A stretch of 22,710 nucleotides of DNA from an uncultured Eubacteriales bacterium (GTDB lineage: Bacteria; Bacillota; Clostridia; Oscillospirales; Acutalibacteraceae), in the NCBI GenBank assembly GCA_934444895.1, contig CAKSDA010000012.1, positions 1-22,710 of the forward strand. The letters are read 5' to 3'. Position numbers and translations under genes: made by a program. Below the pieces are notes generated by a model. That model made no database searches and had not been told where the DNA came from. It worked only from the letters and a program-made list of their open reading frames with translations. Shown in pieces: positions 5,984-13,757 of the stretch. The number at the start of each line of letters is the position of its first letter. Within the stretch, counting starts at the first letter, position 1.

Positions 5984-7516
5984 TTATTTTATAAGACTTT
6001 TACCATCCATTTCTGCCGGCTGTTCAAGTCCCATTATTTTTAAAATTGTAGGCGAAATGTCGCAAAGTCTTCCGCCTTCTCTTAATTCACAATCGTATCC
6101 AACAACACAAAACGGTACAGGGAATGTTGTGTGAGCCGTAAACGGAGTGCCGTCTTCGGCAATCATTTTATCTGCATTTCCGTGATCCGCAGTGATCAAA
6201 ACGCATCCGCCGATTTTAGTTGTAACTTCAGCTATTTTGCCTACACAGCCGTCAACCGTTTCAACTGCCTTTACCGCCGCGTCAAAAACGCCGGTATGTC
6301 CTACCATGTCGCAGTTTGCAAAATTCAAAATTATAACATCGTATTTTTCGGATTTAATTGCTTCTAAAACCTTGTCACAAACAATATTTGCGCTCATTTC
6401 AGGTTGAAGATCGTATGTGGTTACCTTTGGAGACGGAACCAGAATTCTGTCCTCGTTTTTAAATTCAACTTCGCTTCCGCCGTTGAAAAAGAATGTTACA
6501 TGTGCATATTTTTCGGTTTCGGCAATTCTAAGCTGAGTTTTATTATTGTTAGCAAGATATTCGCCGAGCGTGTTCTTAAGCGACTGAGGCTTAAACGCAA
6601 CATCTACTCCCGGCATTTCAGCGTCGTACTGCGTCATGCAGACAAAATATACTCTTGGCATGCCAAATCGTCTTTCGAAACCGGAAAAATCAGGATCAAC
6701 AAAGGTCCTTGTGATTTCTCTTGCTCTGTCCGGACGGAAATTAAAGAAAATTATACTGTCGTTTTCCTTTATTTTTTCAGCGCCCTTAACAACAATGGGA
6801 AGCACAAATTCATCGGTAAGGTTTTTTCCGTCGGCATCCACTGTCTCATAGGATTTTTTAACTGCGGCAACGGGATCGGAGGCTTTTTCACCTTCTGAGT
6901 AGCACATTGCGGCATACGCTTTTTCAACACGGGCCCATCTGTTGTCGCGGTCCATAGCATAAAATCTGCCCATAACCGTAGCAATTTTGCCCACGCCGAT
7001 CTCCTTGATTTTTTCGTTCAGTTCTTCAATAAATTCCGCACCTGATGCCGGAGGAACATCCCTTCCGTCAAGAAAACAGTGAACATATACCTTTTCAAGT
7101 CCGTTTTTCTTGGCCATTTCCAAAAGAGCATACAAATGGCTGTTATGACTGTGAACTCCGCCTGAAGAAAGAAGTCCCATAAGATGCAATGCGGAACCGT
7201 TTTCCTTGCAGTTTTGAACCGCCTTTACAAAAGCTTCGTTTTTAAAGAAATCTCCATCCGAAATTGATTTGGTGATTCTTGTAAGTTCCTGATAAACAAC
7301 CCTGCCGGCGCCTATGTTGGTATGTCCGACTTCACTGTTGCCCATTTGTCCGTCAGGCAAACCTACATCCATTCCGGAAGCTCCTATATATGTGATTGGA
7401 TTCTCTGCAAAAATTTTATCCAAATTAGGGGTCTTAGCCGCTTTAATAGCATTTCCCTTAACCTCAGGATTATTTCCGAATCCATCCATAATTGTTAATA
7501 CAATCGGTCTTTTCAA
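5984..7516 (-). CDS. gpmI: 2,3-bisphosphoglycerate-independent phosphoglycerate mutase
   Basis: GpmI interconverts 3- and 2-phosphoglycerate in the cytoplasm, using two Mn ions and a phosphoserine intermediate. The protein is 510 residues, the usual family length. The alkaline-phosphatase-fold start is P-I-V-L-T-I-M-D-G-F-G (metal ligand D11), and the nucleophile is S61 in GQMGNSEVGHTNIGAGR. C-terminal ligands lie in NFANCDMVGHTG and TADHGNADKM. The frame is open to 7615, but the family normally starts right before R-P-I-V. The TTG at 7516 fits, with a GGGGGG ribosome binding site eight bases upstream and a 19-base gap to the tpiA stop. It is the third gene of the glycolytic operon. Confidence 0.95.
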   Translation of the reverse strand: MKRPIVLTIMDGFGNNPEVKGNAIKAAKTPNLDKIFAENPITYIGASGMDVGLPDGQMGNSEVGHTNIGAGRVVYQELTRITKSISDGDFFKNEAFVKAVQNCKENGSALHLMGLLSSGGVHSHNSHLYALLEMAKKNGLEKVYVHCFLDGRDVPPASGAEFIEELNEKIKEIGVGKIATVMGRFYAMDRDNRWARVEKAYAAMCYSEGEKASDPVAAVKKSYETVDADGKNLTDEFVLPIVVKGAEKIKENDSIIFFNFRPDRAREITRTFVDPDFSGFERRFGMPRVYFVCMTQYDAEMPGVDVAFKPQSLKNTLGEYLANNNKTQLRIAETEKYAHVTFFFNGGSEVEFKNEDRILVPSPKVTTYDLQPEMSANIVCDKVLEAIKSEKYDVIILNFANCDMVGHTGVFDAAVKAVETVDGCVGKIAEVTTKIGGCVLITADHGNADKMIAEDGTPFTAHTTFPVPFCVVGYDCELREGGRLCDISPTILKIMGLEQPAEMDGKSLIK

Positions 7517-7535
7517 CTTAAACGCCCCCCAAAAA

Positions 7536-8303
7536 TTATTTGCTTGCAGCCTTAACAATAACAGAAAAATCTTCAGCCTTAAGCGAAGCTCCTCCGATAA
7601 GTCCGCCGTCAACATCAGGCTTGCTCAAAAGCTCGTTTGCATTTTTAGCGTTCATAGATCCGCCGTACTGAATAGTAAGAGCGTTCGCCGCATCGGCACC
7701 GTAAAGATCCTTAACGGTTGAGCGGATAACATGACATACCTCGTCAGCCTGGTCAGCAGTTGCCGTTCTTCCTGTTCCTATAGCCCAAACCGGCTCATAT
7801 GCTATAATAACATTTTTGAGCTGCTCTTCGGTCACATCGCGCAGAGCAATTTTTGTCTGCATTGCAACAAGTTCTGCAGTAACGCCCTGTTCGCGCTGTT
7901 CTAAATATTCGCCTACGCAAATAATTGCCTTTAATCCGTTTTCAAGCGCAGCCTTTGCACGCATATTAACCGTAACATCTGTTTCACCAAAATAGGTGCG
8001 GCGTTCTGAATGTCCGATAATTACATACTCTACGCCCATTTCCTTTAACATAACAGCTGAAACCTCACCGGTATATGCGCCGCTCTCTTTAAAGTGACAA
8101 TTCTGAGCGCCTATTTTAATGTTAGAACCCTCTGCTGCCGAAAGAGCTGCCTGCAAATCCACAAAAGGAACGCAAAGAACTACATCGCAATCTGCGTCCT
8201 TAACCAAAGGTTTCATTTCGTTTATAAGCGCTGTTGTCTCCGACGGAGTTTTGTTCATTTTCCAGTTTCCTGCAATAACCGCCTTGCGGATTTTTTTATT
8301 CAT
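7536..8303 (-). CDS. tpiA: Triosephosphate isomerase
   Basis: TpiA interconverts DHAP and glyceraldehyde-3-phosphate in the cytoplasm. It has 255 residues in a single TIM barrel. Catalytic residues visible are N13 and K15 (AGNWKMN), H98 (IIGHSERR) and E170 (AYEPVWAIGTG), with the phosphate-gripping loop following E170 and the GGSMNAKN block near the C-terminus. The ATG at 8303 has GGAGGG eight bases upstream. An in-frame ATG at 8351 lies inside a strong intergenic hairpin and adds 16 residues that do not look like the family. It sits between pgk and gpmI on the same strand. Its product pool DHAP is also the substrate of the AraM enzyme in this window. Confidence 0.96.
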   Translation of the reverse strand: MNKKIRKAVIAGNWKMNKTPSETTALINEMKPLVKDADCDVVLCVPFVDLQAALSAAEGSNIKIGAQNCHFKESGAYTGEVSAVMLKEMGVEYVIIGHSERRTYFGETDVTVNMRAKAALENGLKAIICVGEYLEQREQGVTAELVAMQTKIALRDVTEEQLKNVIIAYEPVWAIGTGRTATADQADEVCHVIRSTVKDLYGADAANALTIQYGGSMNAKNANELLSKPDVDGGLIGGASLKAEDFSVIVKAASK

Positions 8304-8328
8304 AAAAATTCCCTCCAATATGTTTTTC

Positions 8329-8354
8329 GGCGCGGCAGAAAAACCTGCCACGCC
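8329..8354 (-). other. Strand-specific mRNA hairpin between pgk and tpiA
   Basis: In the minus-strand transcript GGCGUGGCAG pairs with CUGCCGCGCC around a six-base loop. One pair is G-U, which would be a C-A mismatch on the opposite strand, so the fold suits the operon mRNA. The next bases are GAAAAAC, so it is not an intrinsic terminator. Smaller stems (AGTCG/CGACT near 8377-8391) lie closer to pgk. A role in mRNA processing or differential stability of pgk and tpiA is inference. Confidence 0.55.
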
Positions 8355-8440
8355 AATACAGGGACCTTCAAGAGGCAGTCGAAATACGACTCATATTATT
8401 TTTTGACTTTTCCGCTTAAAGTTCCCTAAAAATTTTAAAA

Positions 8441-9631
8441 TTATTTATCGTTAAGAGCTGCTATACCGGGAAGCTCTTTTCCTTCAAGGAATTCAAGCGA
8501 TGCTCCGCCGCCGGTTGAAATGTGGGACATTTTATCTGCAAAGCCCAGCTTTGTTACCGCTGCAACGCTGTCTCCGCCGCCAATAATTGAAATTGCTCCG
8601 GAGTTTGCAACCGCGGTTGCTACGGCAATGGTTCCGTGTGCAAAATTAACCCACTCAGAAACGCCCATAGGTCCGTTCCAAATAACCGTTCCGGCGCCTA
8701 CAAGTGCGTCTGCAAACAATTTTTCTGTTTTAGGTCCGATATCAAGGCCCATCCATCCGTCCGGAATTTCGTCGGAGGGGCAAACCTGGTGTTCGGTATC
8801 CGATTTATATTCCTTTCCTACGCGGTTGTCTACCGGAATAAGGAATTTAACGCCTTTTGCTTCGGCTTTCTTCATCATTTCGCTTGCAAGGCCTACATTT
8901 TCCTCATCAAGCAGCGAATCTCCGATCTGATGACCGAGCGCCTTCATGAAGGTATATGCCATACCGCCGCCGATAATAAGTGTGTCGACCTTGTCTATAA
9001 GATTTGTAATTACGCCGATTTTATCCTTAACCTTTGCGCCGCCTAAAATGGCTACCAACGGGCGCTTAGGCGCTTCAAGGGCGCCGCCGATGAATTCGAT
9101 TTCTTTATTGATAAGATAACCGCCGACTGCAGGTATATAATCTGCAACACCGGTTGTTGATGAATGTGCGCGGTGTGCGGAGCCAAAAGCGTCGTTAACA
9201 AAAATATCTGCAAGGGACGCAAACTTTTTGGAAAGCTCAGGATCGTTCTTTGTTTCACCGGGCTCATATCTTACATTTTCAAGCAACATAACTTCTCCGT
9301 CCTTAAGCTCGGACGCAAGTTTCTTTGCGCTGTCGCCCACAACATCGTCTGCCATTTTAACCTCAACACCGAGAAGCTCCGACAAACGGGCGGCTACGGG
9401 TTTCAGTGAAAATTCAGGAACTACCTGACCCTTCGGTCTTCCGAGATGTGAGCAAAGAATAACCTTTGCTCCCTTTTCCATAAGGTACTTAATTGTAGGA
9501 AGAGAGGCCACAATTCTTTTGTCGTTTGTGATTTTGCCCCCGTCGAGCGGAACATTAAAGTCGCAGCGAACAAGCACGCGCTTTGATGAAACGTCAACAT
9601 CTTCAATTGTTTTTTTATTAAGTGCTGCCAT
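8441..9631 (-). CDS. pgk: Phosphoglycerate kinase
   Basis: Pgk transfers phosphate from 1,3-bisphosphoglycerate to ADP in the cytoplasm. It has 396 residues, the normal bacterial length. The N-terminal substrate motif is RVLVRCDFNVPLDGG, with further signatures HLGRPKG and GGAKVKDKIGVI, the nucleotide-binding GPMGV, and the C-terminal GGGDSVAAV and STGGGASLEFLEGK. The ATG at 9631 is preferred (AAAGGGTG about seven bases upstream) over an ATG three codons earlier. It is the first gene of its operon, directly after a strong promoter. The gapA gene that often precedes pgk in Firmicutes is not in the window. Confidence 0.97.
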   Translation of the reverse strand: MAALNKKTIEDVDVSSKRVLVRCDFNVPLDGGKITNDKRIVASLPTIKYLMEKGAKVILCSHLGRPKGQVVPEFSLKPVAARLSELLGVEVKMADDVVGDSAKKLASELKDGEVMLLENVRYEPGETKNDPELSKKFASLADIFVNDAFGSAHRAHSSTTGVADYIPAVGGYLINKEIEFIGGALEAPKRPLVAILGGAKVKDKIGVITNLIDKVDTLIIGGGMAYTFMKALGHQIGDSLLDEENVGLASEMMKKAEAKGVKFLIPVDNRVGKEYKSDTEHQVCPSDEIPDGWMGLDIGPKTEKLFADALVGAGTVIWNGPMGVSEWVNFAHGTIAVATAVANSGAISIIGGGDSVAAVTKLGFADKMSHISTGGGASLEFLEGKELPGIAALNDK

Positions 9632-9675
9632 AAAAAACACCCTTTCAATTAATTGTTAAAATATCTACAAAGGTT

Positions 9676-9704
9676 ATTGTAACAAAATTCTTGCATTTTT
9701 TCAA
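9676..9704 (-). promoter_or_regulatory. Promoter of the pgk-tpiA-gpmI operon
   Basis: On the minus strand TTGAAA (9704-9699) and TACAAT (9681-9676) are separated by exactly 17 bases, each one base from consensus. Transcription would start near 9669, about 38 bases before the pgk ATG. Confidence 0.75.
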
Positions 9705-9747
9705 TATAATTATTGCCAAATAACAATATTTTAATTCTTTTTTATTC

Positions 9748-9781
9748 GTTTGAATTCACATGAATAACCTGAATTTCAAAC
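9748..9781 (-). other. Hairpin downstream of trmL
   Basis: GTTTGAATTCA (9748-9758) pairs with TGAATTTCAAAC (9770-9781) with one bulged base. It lies just after the trmL stop and before the pgk promoter, where a terminator is expected. The following minus-strand sequence is A-rich (GAATAAAAAAG), not T-rich. It may be a weak or factor-dependent terminator, or a 3'-end stabiliser. Confidence 0.4.
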
Positions 9782-9797
9782 CCGTTGGCATACAAGC

Positions 9798-10298
9798 CTA
9801 ATCTTCCCACTTGTATTTGTGCAGCTGCCCTTTATTTAAAAGCTTTGGAAAATCCCACTGTCTTAAAACCTCGTATGCCGCAAGCGCCACCGTGTTTGAA
9901 AGATTTAAACTTCTGGCGCTTGAGATCATCGGCACTCTTACCGCTTCATTTGGATGCTCAAGCAAAAGTTCCTCCGGAAGCCCTGCCGTTTCCTTTCCGA
10001 AAAACAAATAGCATTTATCCGGATACTTTACATCGGAATACACCTTCCGCCCTTTTGTTGTAAAAAAATAATACTCTCCCGGATTTTTCTCAAAGAACTC
10101 AGAAATGTTTTTGTAAAAAGTAATGTCCAGCAAGTGCCAGTAATCCAGCCCTGCCCGCTTTAGTTTCTTGTCATCTATTTTAAAACCCATGGGTTCGATA
10201 ATGTGAAGCCTGGCGCCGGTTGCGGCGCAGGTTCTTGCAATATTACCGGTGTTTTGCGGAATCTCCGGTTCAACCAAAACAATATTAAGTTCGCTCAA
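9798..10298 (-). CDS. trmL: tRNA (cytidine(34)-2'-O)-methyltransferase TrmL
   Basis: TrmL 2'-O-methylates the wobble base of certain leucine tRNAs using SAM. The protein is about 166 residues and consists of a SPOUT (trefoil-knot) domain only. Motifs are LNIVLVEPEIPQNTGNIAR at the N-terminus, LFFGKETAGLP in the middle, and the knot motif MISSARSLNLSNTVALAAYE near the C-terminus. Two TTG starts are possible. The one at 10298 is preferred because AGGG lies six bases upstream and families start just before L-N-I-V-L. The one at 10316 would add six residues and overlap manA. The preferred start lies one base after the manA stop, so the two genes are probably translationally coupled. Confidence 0.9.
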   Translation of the reverse strand: MSELNIVLVEPEIPQNTGNIARTCAATGARLHIIEPMGFKIDDKKLKRAGLDYWHLLDITFYKNISEFFEKNPGEYYFFTTKGRKVYSDVKYPDKCYLFFGKETAGLPEELLLEHPNEAVRVPMISSARSLNLSNTVALAAYEVLRQWDFPKLLNKGQLHKYKWED

Positions 10299-10299
10299 T

Positions 10300-11217
10300 T
10301 CATACCCTGCTTTCAATCAACAGTCCGCTGCCCGTTATTTTTATCTTTCCGCTGCCCGCCGGAATAAACACACATTCGCCCTTTTTAATTTCCACCGAAT
10401 CTATAAAAGCGCTTCCGTCAACGCATAAAATGCAGGAAAACGAATCCGTACCCACTTCGACGAAAGAACTGCCCTCTACCTTGTGCTTTATTACTTTAAA
10501 GTATTTACATTCGGCAAGGATATTTCCCTTTGCAGAATATTCCTTTGCAGCCGAAAGATTTACAACATCGGCCGCTTTGTCAACATGAAGCTCTCTGGGC
10601 TTATTGTCTTTTCCCAAACGATTGTAATCAAACACCCTGTAGGTTGTATTTGAATTTTGCTGTATTTCAGCAATAAGACATCCCTTTCCTATTGCGTGCA
10701 CGGTGCCTGCCGGAATAAAGTACGCGTCGCCCTTTTTCACGCTGACGCGGTTCAGGCAATCGGCAATTGTTCCGTCCTTTGCTTTTTTTATAAAGTCCTC
10801 TCTGGATATTTCGCTTTTGAATCCATAGTAAATAAAAGCGTCATCACTGCAATCCACAATATACCACATTTCGGTTTTGCCCTGTTCGCCCTCATGAGCT
10901 CTTGCATAATCATCGCTCGGATGAACCTGAACCGAAAGGTTTTTGTCTGCATCAATAAGCTTTATTAAAATCGGAAAATCCGAAATACCGGCGCAGTTAG
11001 TTCCCAGACATTCCCGTCCGAATGATTCTATTCCCTGCAAAAGGGTTTTGCCCTTAAGCTCGCCGTTTTCAATTACCGAAGGGCCGTCTTTGTGAGCCGA
11101 AAGAACCCATGCTTCCGCCACCGTTTGCATTGGGGTTTCAATTTTAAACTCCGTTTTAAGCCTTGTTCCGCCCCAAATATAATCCTTAAGAGCCGGAGAC
11201 AGTTTTAATATGTACAA
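10300..11217 (-). CDS. manA: Mannose-6-phosphate isomerase, class I
   Basis: ManA interconverts mannose-6-phosphate and fructose-6-phosphate, feeding mannose to glycolysis or fructose-6-phosphate to mannosylation precursors. It has 305 residues in the short Firmicute form of the Zn-dependent cupin family. Zn ligands are Q97 and H99 (LSVQVHPSDDYA), E116 (KTEMWYIV) and H174 (IPAGTVHAIG). The conserved arginine region EIQQNSNTTYRVFDYNR is present. The frame is open to 11310, but that extension is low-complexity Lys-rich sequence. The TTG at 11217, with AAAAAGGAAG about six bases before it and M-Y-I-L-K-L following, is the likely start. It precedes trmL with an almost overlapping junction. Confidence 0.92.
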   Translation of the reverse strand: MYILKLSPALKDYIWGGTRLKTEFKIETPMQTVAEAWVLSAHKDGPSVIENGELKGKTLLQGIESFGRECLGTNCAGISDFPILIKLIDADKNLSVQVHPSDDYARAHEGEQGKTEMWYIVDCSDDAFIYYGFKSEISREDFIKKAKDGTIADCLNRVSVKKGDAYFIPAGTVHAIGKGCLIAEIQQNSNTTYRVFDYNRLGKDNKPRELHVDKAADVVNLSAAKEYSAKGNILAECKYFKVIKHKVEGSSFVEVGTDSFSCILCVDGSAFIDSVEIKKGECVFIPAGSGKIKITGSGLLIESRV

Positions 11218-11296
11218 TTTTATCTTCCTTTTTGTAAGTTTTTCAATTTTCGCAAATTTTTGAGATTGACGCATTTTTGCAATTTTGCAATTTTCC

Positions 11297-11334
11297 GCAT
11301 CTTTTTTCACTTATGGCATCTTTTTTCGCTTATG
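11297..11334. repeat. Tandem 19-base repeat in the ABC-manA spacer
   Basis: Two adjacent 19-base units, GCATCTTTTTTCACTTATG and GCATCTTTTTTCGCTTATG, differ at one base. They sit in a 168-base spacer that also has several GCAATTTT and TTATGCC fragments, so the whole spacer is simple-sequence-like. No clear manA promoter could be assigned. Confidence 0.7.
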
Positions 11335-11385
11335 CAACTCTTGCAATTTTGCGCCGCGCTCTTATGCCGCAAATTTTATGCCACA

Positions 11386-13299
11386 CTATTTTTGTTCCAG
11401 ATATCTTTTGGCCTGTGCTGAAAAAAGTTTGTAATAAAGGCCTTTTTTGTTCATAAGCTCCTTGTGGGTGCCGTGTTCGACCAACTGACCGCCGTCGATA
11501 ACCAAAATTGAATCGGCAGTGGTTGCGCTTGAAAGGCGATGGGATACAAAAATCGTAGTCTTGTCCTTTCTGAGTCTGTCAAACTGACCGTAAATTTCCT
11601 GTTCGGCAATAGCGTCAAGAGATGCGGTAGGTTCGTCAAGAATAAGAATGTCCGAATCACTGTAAAACGCCCTTGCAATGGAAAGTTTTTGCCACTGGCC
11701 TATCGACAGTTCGATACCGTCGTCTTCAAAATATCGCATGAGCGGGGTTTCGTAGCCCTTTGGCAGTTTATTGATAAATTCCGCCGCGTTGCTCTGCTCG
11801 GCCGCTTTTTTGATTTCATCGTCGGTTTTTTCCTTATCAATCTGTCCGAAGGCAATATTGTCGCTTACAGAAACCGCATATTTTCCAAAATCCTGAAAAA
11901 TTATTCCGAAAAGCCTGTAAAGTTCGTCCGGATTATAAAGTCTTATATCCTTACCGTCGATCAAAATGCTCCCTTCGGTAGGATCATAAAGCCGGGTTAT
12001 AAGCTTAATAAGGGTGGTTTTTCCTGCTCCGTTTATTCCAACCAAAACAACCGTGCTTCCGGGTTCAATAACCGCGTTTAAATTTTTAATAACATAGTTG
12101 CTGCATCCGGGGTATTTAAAGGAAAGATTTTTAATTTCAATCTTATGGGGCACATGCCGTTTTAAAGCCTCGCCCTTTTTCTCATTGGTTATAATGGTGG
12201 GCTTTTCATCCATAAATGTTATAAGATTATCTATAAAAAGTGTACCTTCATAAATGGTGGATGTATATCCGATAAAGGACATAACTCCGCTTGCTATCGA
12301 ATTAAGTGCTCCGGTATAAAGAGAATAATCACCTACCATCAGCTGACCCTTGTAAACCTTGTATGCCACAAACAAAAACAAAAGACAGTTTGCAACAGCA
12401 GAGGCAACCGAAAAGGCTATATTCCAAGCGCCCTCTTTTAAATAGATGGATTTAAGCCCCTTGAAATATTTTTTAAATATTCCTTTATATCGGTCTATAA
12501 AAGGATCCGAAAGGCGGAAAACCCTTATTTCCTTAACCACATCTTTGTTTATCATTATGTCGGAATAGTAGTTAAGCTGGCGCCTGTCCTTTGAGCGTCT
12601 TCTTACATACGAAAAAGACTTTTTGCGATAGACAAAACTAATAATTGCCGACGGCAATGCCAAAATAATTATAAGAAACGGAGCGGCGGGACTTACCGCA
12701 AAAAGTATCGCAACAAAGGAAATCATGCTTATAATAATGCTAATTCCCTGAAAACTGGCACCCAAAATTTGAATAGGTCTCATTCCGGCCTCGCGCTGAG
12801 CGTTTTCAAGCCGCTCGTAAAAATCAGGTTTGTCGAAGCTTTGCAGATCAATTTCCTTTGCCTTGTTCATCATCATAAGTTTAACATGATTTACAACAAG
12901 CTCTCCCAAAACTCTGGTTACAATCGTATTAATATGCGAAAGCAAACTGTTTAAAAATATACAGACAAACTGAAATATAAGTAAAACAAAAATTCCCGAA
13001 AAGCTTATGTCAATTCCGGATTTTACCGAAAAATAAGCTGAGGAAAGCGCATTTAAAAGATGGGAAGCCACATAGGCGGTTGCAACCGGCAAAAATCCGC
13101 TTAATACCGATATAAGAACAAGCAAAAGCATAAGTCCCGGAGATGTATCCCACACCAGCTTGAATATGTAAAACAAATGAGAGAAAAACTGCGTTACAAC
13201 CTTTTTGATATAGCCAGGTACCTCTTTAATGTTTTTCGGCAGAGGCTCTTTGTATTTTTCATTCCCCGCACTCGGCGGCGGACGCATAAAACCGCCCAT
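11386..13299 (-). CDS. ABC transporter, fused permease/ATPase (exporter type)
   Basis: This 637-residue half-transporter is expected to act as a dimer in the membrane. Residues 1-40 are cytoplasmic (Pro/Lys-rich) and about 50-360 form the exporter-type membrane domain, with hydrophobic helices near 54-76, 102-120, 183-203, 206-224 and 293-313. The nucleotide-binding domain at about 386-625 has Walker A GINGAGKTT (421-429), Q-loop IIFQDFG, signature LSIGQ (531-535; glycine 3 replaced by I), Walker B ILILDEP (551-557) and switch H587. GAGGTG lies about five bases before the ATG, and its own promoter is upstream. The substrate cannot be deduced. Lipid, peptide and drug exporters share this layout. 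Downstream manA is 168 bases away and may not be functionally linked. Confidence 0.88.
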   Translation of the reverse strand: MGGFMRPPPSAGNEKYKEPLPKNIKEVPGYIKKVVTQFFSHLFYIFKLVWDTSPGLMLLLVLISVLSGFLPVATAYVASHLLNALSSAYFSVKSGIDISFSGIFVLLIFQFVCIFLNSLLSHINTIVTRVLGELVVNHVKLMMMNKAKEIDLQSFDKPDFYERLENAQREAGMRPIQILGASFQGISIIISMISFVAILFAVSPAAPFLIIILALPSAIISFVYRKKSFSYVRRRSKDRRQLNYYSDIMINKDVVKEIRVFRLSDPFIDRYKGIFKKYFKGLKSIYLKEGAWNIAFSVASAVANCLLFLFVAYKVYKGQLMVGDYSLYTGALNSIASGVMSFIGYTSTIYEGTLFIDNLITFMDEKPTIITNEKKGEALKRHVPHKIEIKNLSFKYPGCSNYVIKNLNAVIEPGSTVVLVGINGAGKTTLIKLITRLYDPTEGSILIDGKDIRLYNPDELYRLFGIIFQDFGKYAVSVSDNIAFGQIDKEKTDDEIKKAAEQSNAAEFINKLPKGYETPLMRYFEDDGIELSIGQWQKLSIARAFYSDSDILILDEPTASLDAIAEQEIYGQFDRLRKDKTTIFVSHRLSSATTADSILVIDGGQLVEHGTHKELMNKKGLYYKLFSAQAKRYLEQK

Positions 13300-13326
13300 T
13301 TTCTCACCTCACAATTTATAGAAACA

Positions 13327-13355
13327 ATTATATAATAATTTTTAAAATTTTACAA
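13327..13355 (-). promoter_or_regulatory. Promoter of the ABC exporter gene
   Basis: On the minus strand TTGTAA (13355-13350) is followed 17 bases later by a perfect TATAAT (13332-13327). The start codon lies 27 bases further, giving a leader of about 20 bases. Confidence 0.7.
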
Positions 13356-13382
13356 GTATTTAGGTTATTACCGCACCCGAAG

Positions 13383-13518
13383 CCTGCACATTGGTTGCGT
13401 AGGCAAAAACACAGGTAATCCTAGCGGATTACCGAGTATTTTAACAAATGCCATGTGAAAAATTAGCGTTTAAAAAACAGATTCGGATTTATCACTGTTT
13501 GCCTAGGGCAAAAAATCC
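13383..13518. ncRNA. Structured intergenic segment, candidate small RNA or cis-regulatory RNA
   Basis: The gap 13300-13757 has no protein-coding frame that I can support, but contains several stems. GCCT/AGGC-anchored hairpin 13383-13405 is one. GGTAATCC/GGATTACC with a four-base loop (13413-13432) is another. The nested stem GGATTT...TTTGCC-TAG-GGCAAA-AAATCC (13485-13518) is 12 bp with a seven-base bulge. AAACAG (13475-13480) can compete for CTGTTT (13495-13500), giving an alternative fold. Read on the minus strand, the 13413-13432 stem is followed by TGTGTTTTTGCC, like an intrinsic terminator. A minus-strand RNA ending near 13402 is therefore possible. A perfect TTGACA at 13555-13550 is the best -35, but no good -10 follows it. 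No known RNA family was recognised. Confidence 0.35.
13402..13432 (-). terminator. Terminator-like hairpin with an inverted relative after rqcH
   Basis: On the minus strand the stem GGTAATCC/GGATTACC is followed by TGTGTTTTTGCC. The 20 bases 13402-13421 match 16308-16327 in inverted orientation at 19 of 20 positions, including the T-tract. There the element is the rqcH terminator. This copy lies between any leftward transcript and the ABC exporter promoter, so it may insulate that promoter. Confidence 0.5.
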
Positions 13519-13602
13519 TCTTTAAATCGTTATTTTACGGTCGCTTGCCTGTCAAGAGTTTAACCCGGCCGCCTTTTCATGGTACAGTCTTAAATACCCA
13601 TG

Positions 13603-13631
13603 TTGAAAAATTTCAATAAAAATGGTATCAT
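13603..13631 (+). promoter_or_regulatory. Promoter of the four-helix membrane protein gene
   Basis: TTGAAA (13603-13608) and TATCAT (13626-13631) are separated by 17 bases, each one base from consensus. Transcription would start near 13638. The palindrome TTTGA-TCG-TCAAA (13651-13663) lies just downstream and could be an operator. A leader of about 120 bases precedes the ATG. Confidence 0.65.
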
Positions 13632-13757
13632 TGTTGTGTATGTATAGGCTTTTGATCGTCAAACTCTATTTAACAGCTCAAACTTATTTTTAAAATTATT
13701 TATCAAATGATTTATTATTTTAAAATATACTTTATCTATTTTGCGGAGGAACTTATA

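Noticed and set aside
7517..7615. N-terminal extension of gpmI by 33 residues
   Set aside because: It lies over the tpiA 3' end, has no family similarity, and the TTG at 7516 has a ribosome binding site and the normal protein length.
11218..11310. N-terminal Lys-rich extension of manA
   Set aside because: It comes from repetitive spacer DNA and precedes the conserved start by 31 residues; the TTG at 11217 has a good ribosome binding site.
13402..13460. Resemblance of AAAACACAGG.. to the start of a c-di-GMP-I (GEMM) riboswitch
   Set aside because: The conserved GGCAAACC and GGGACGCAAAG segments are absent and the hairpin is wrong; only a few bases match.
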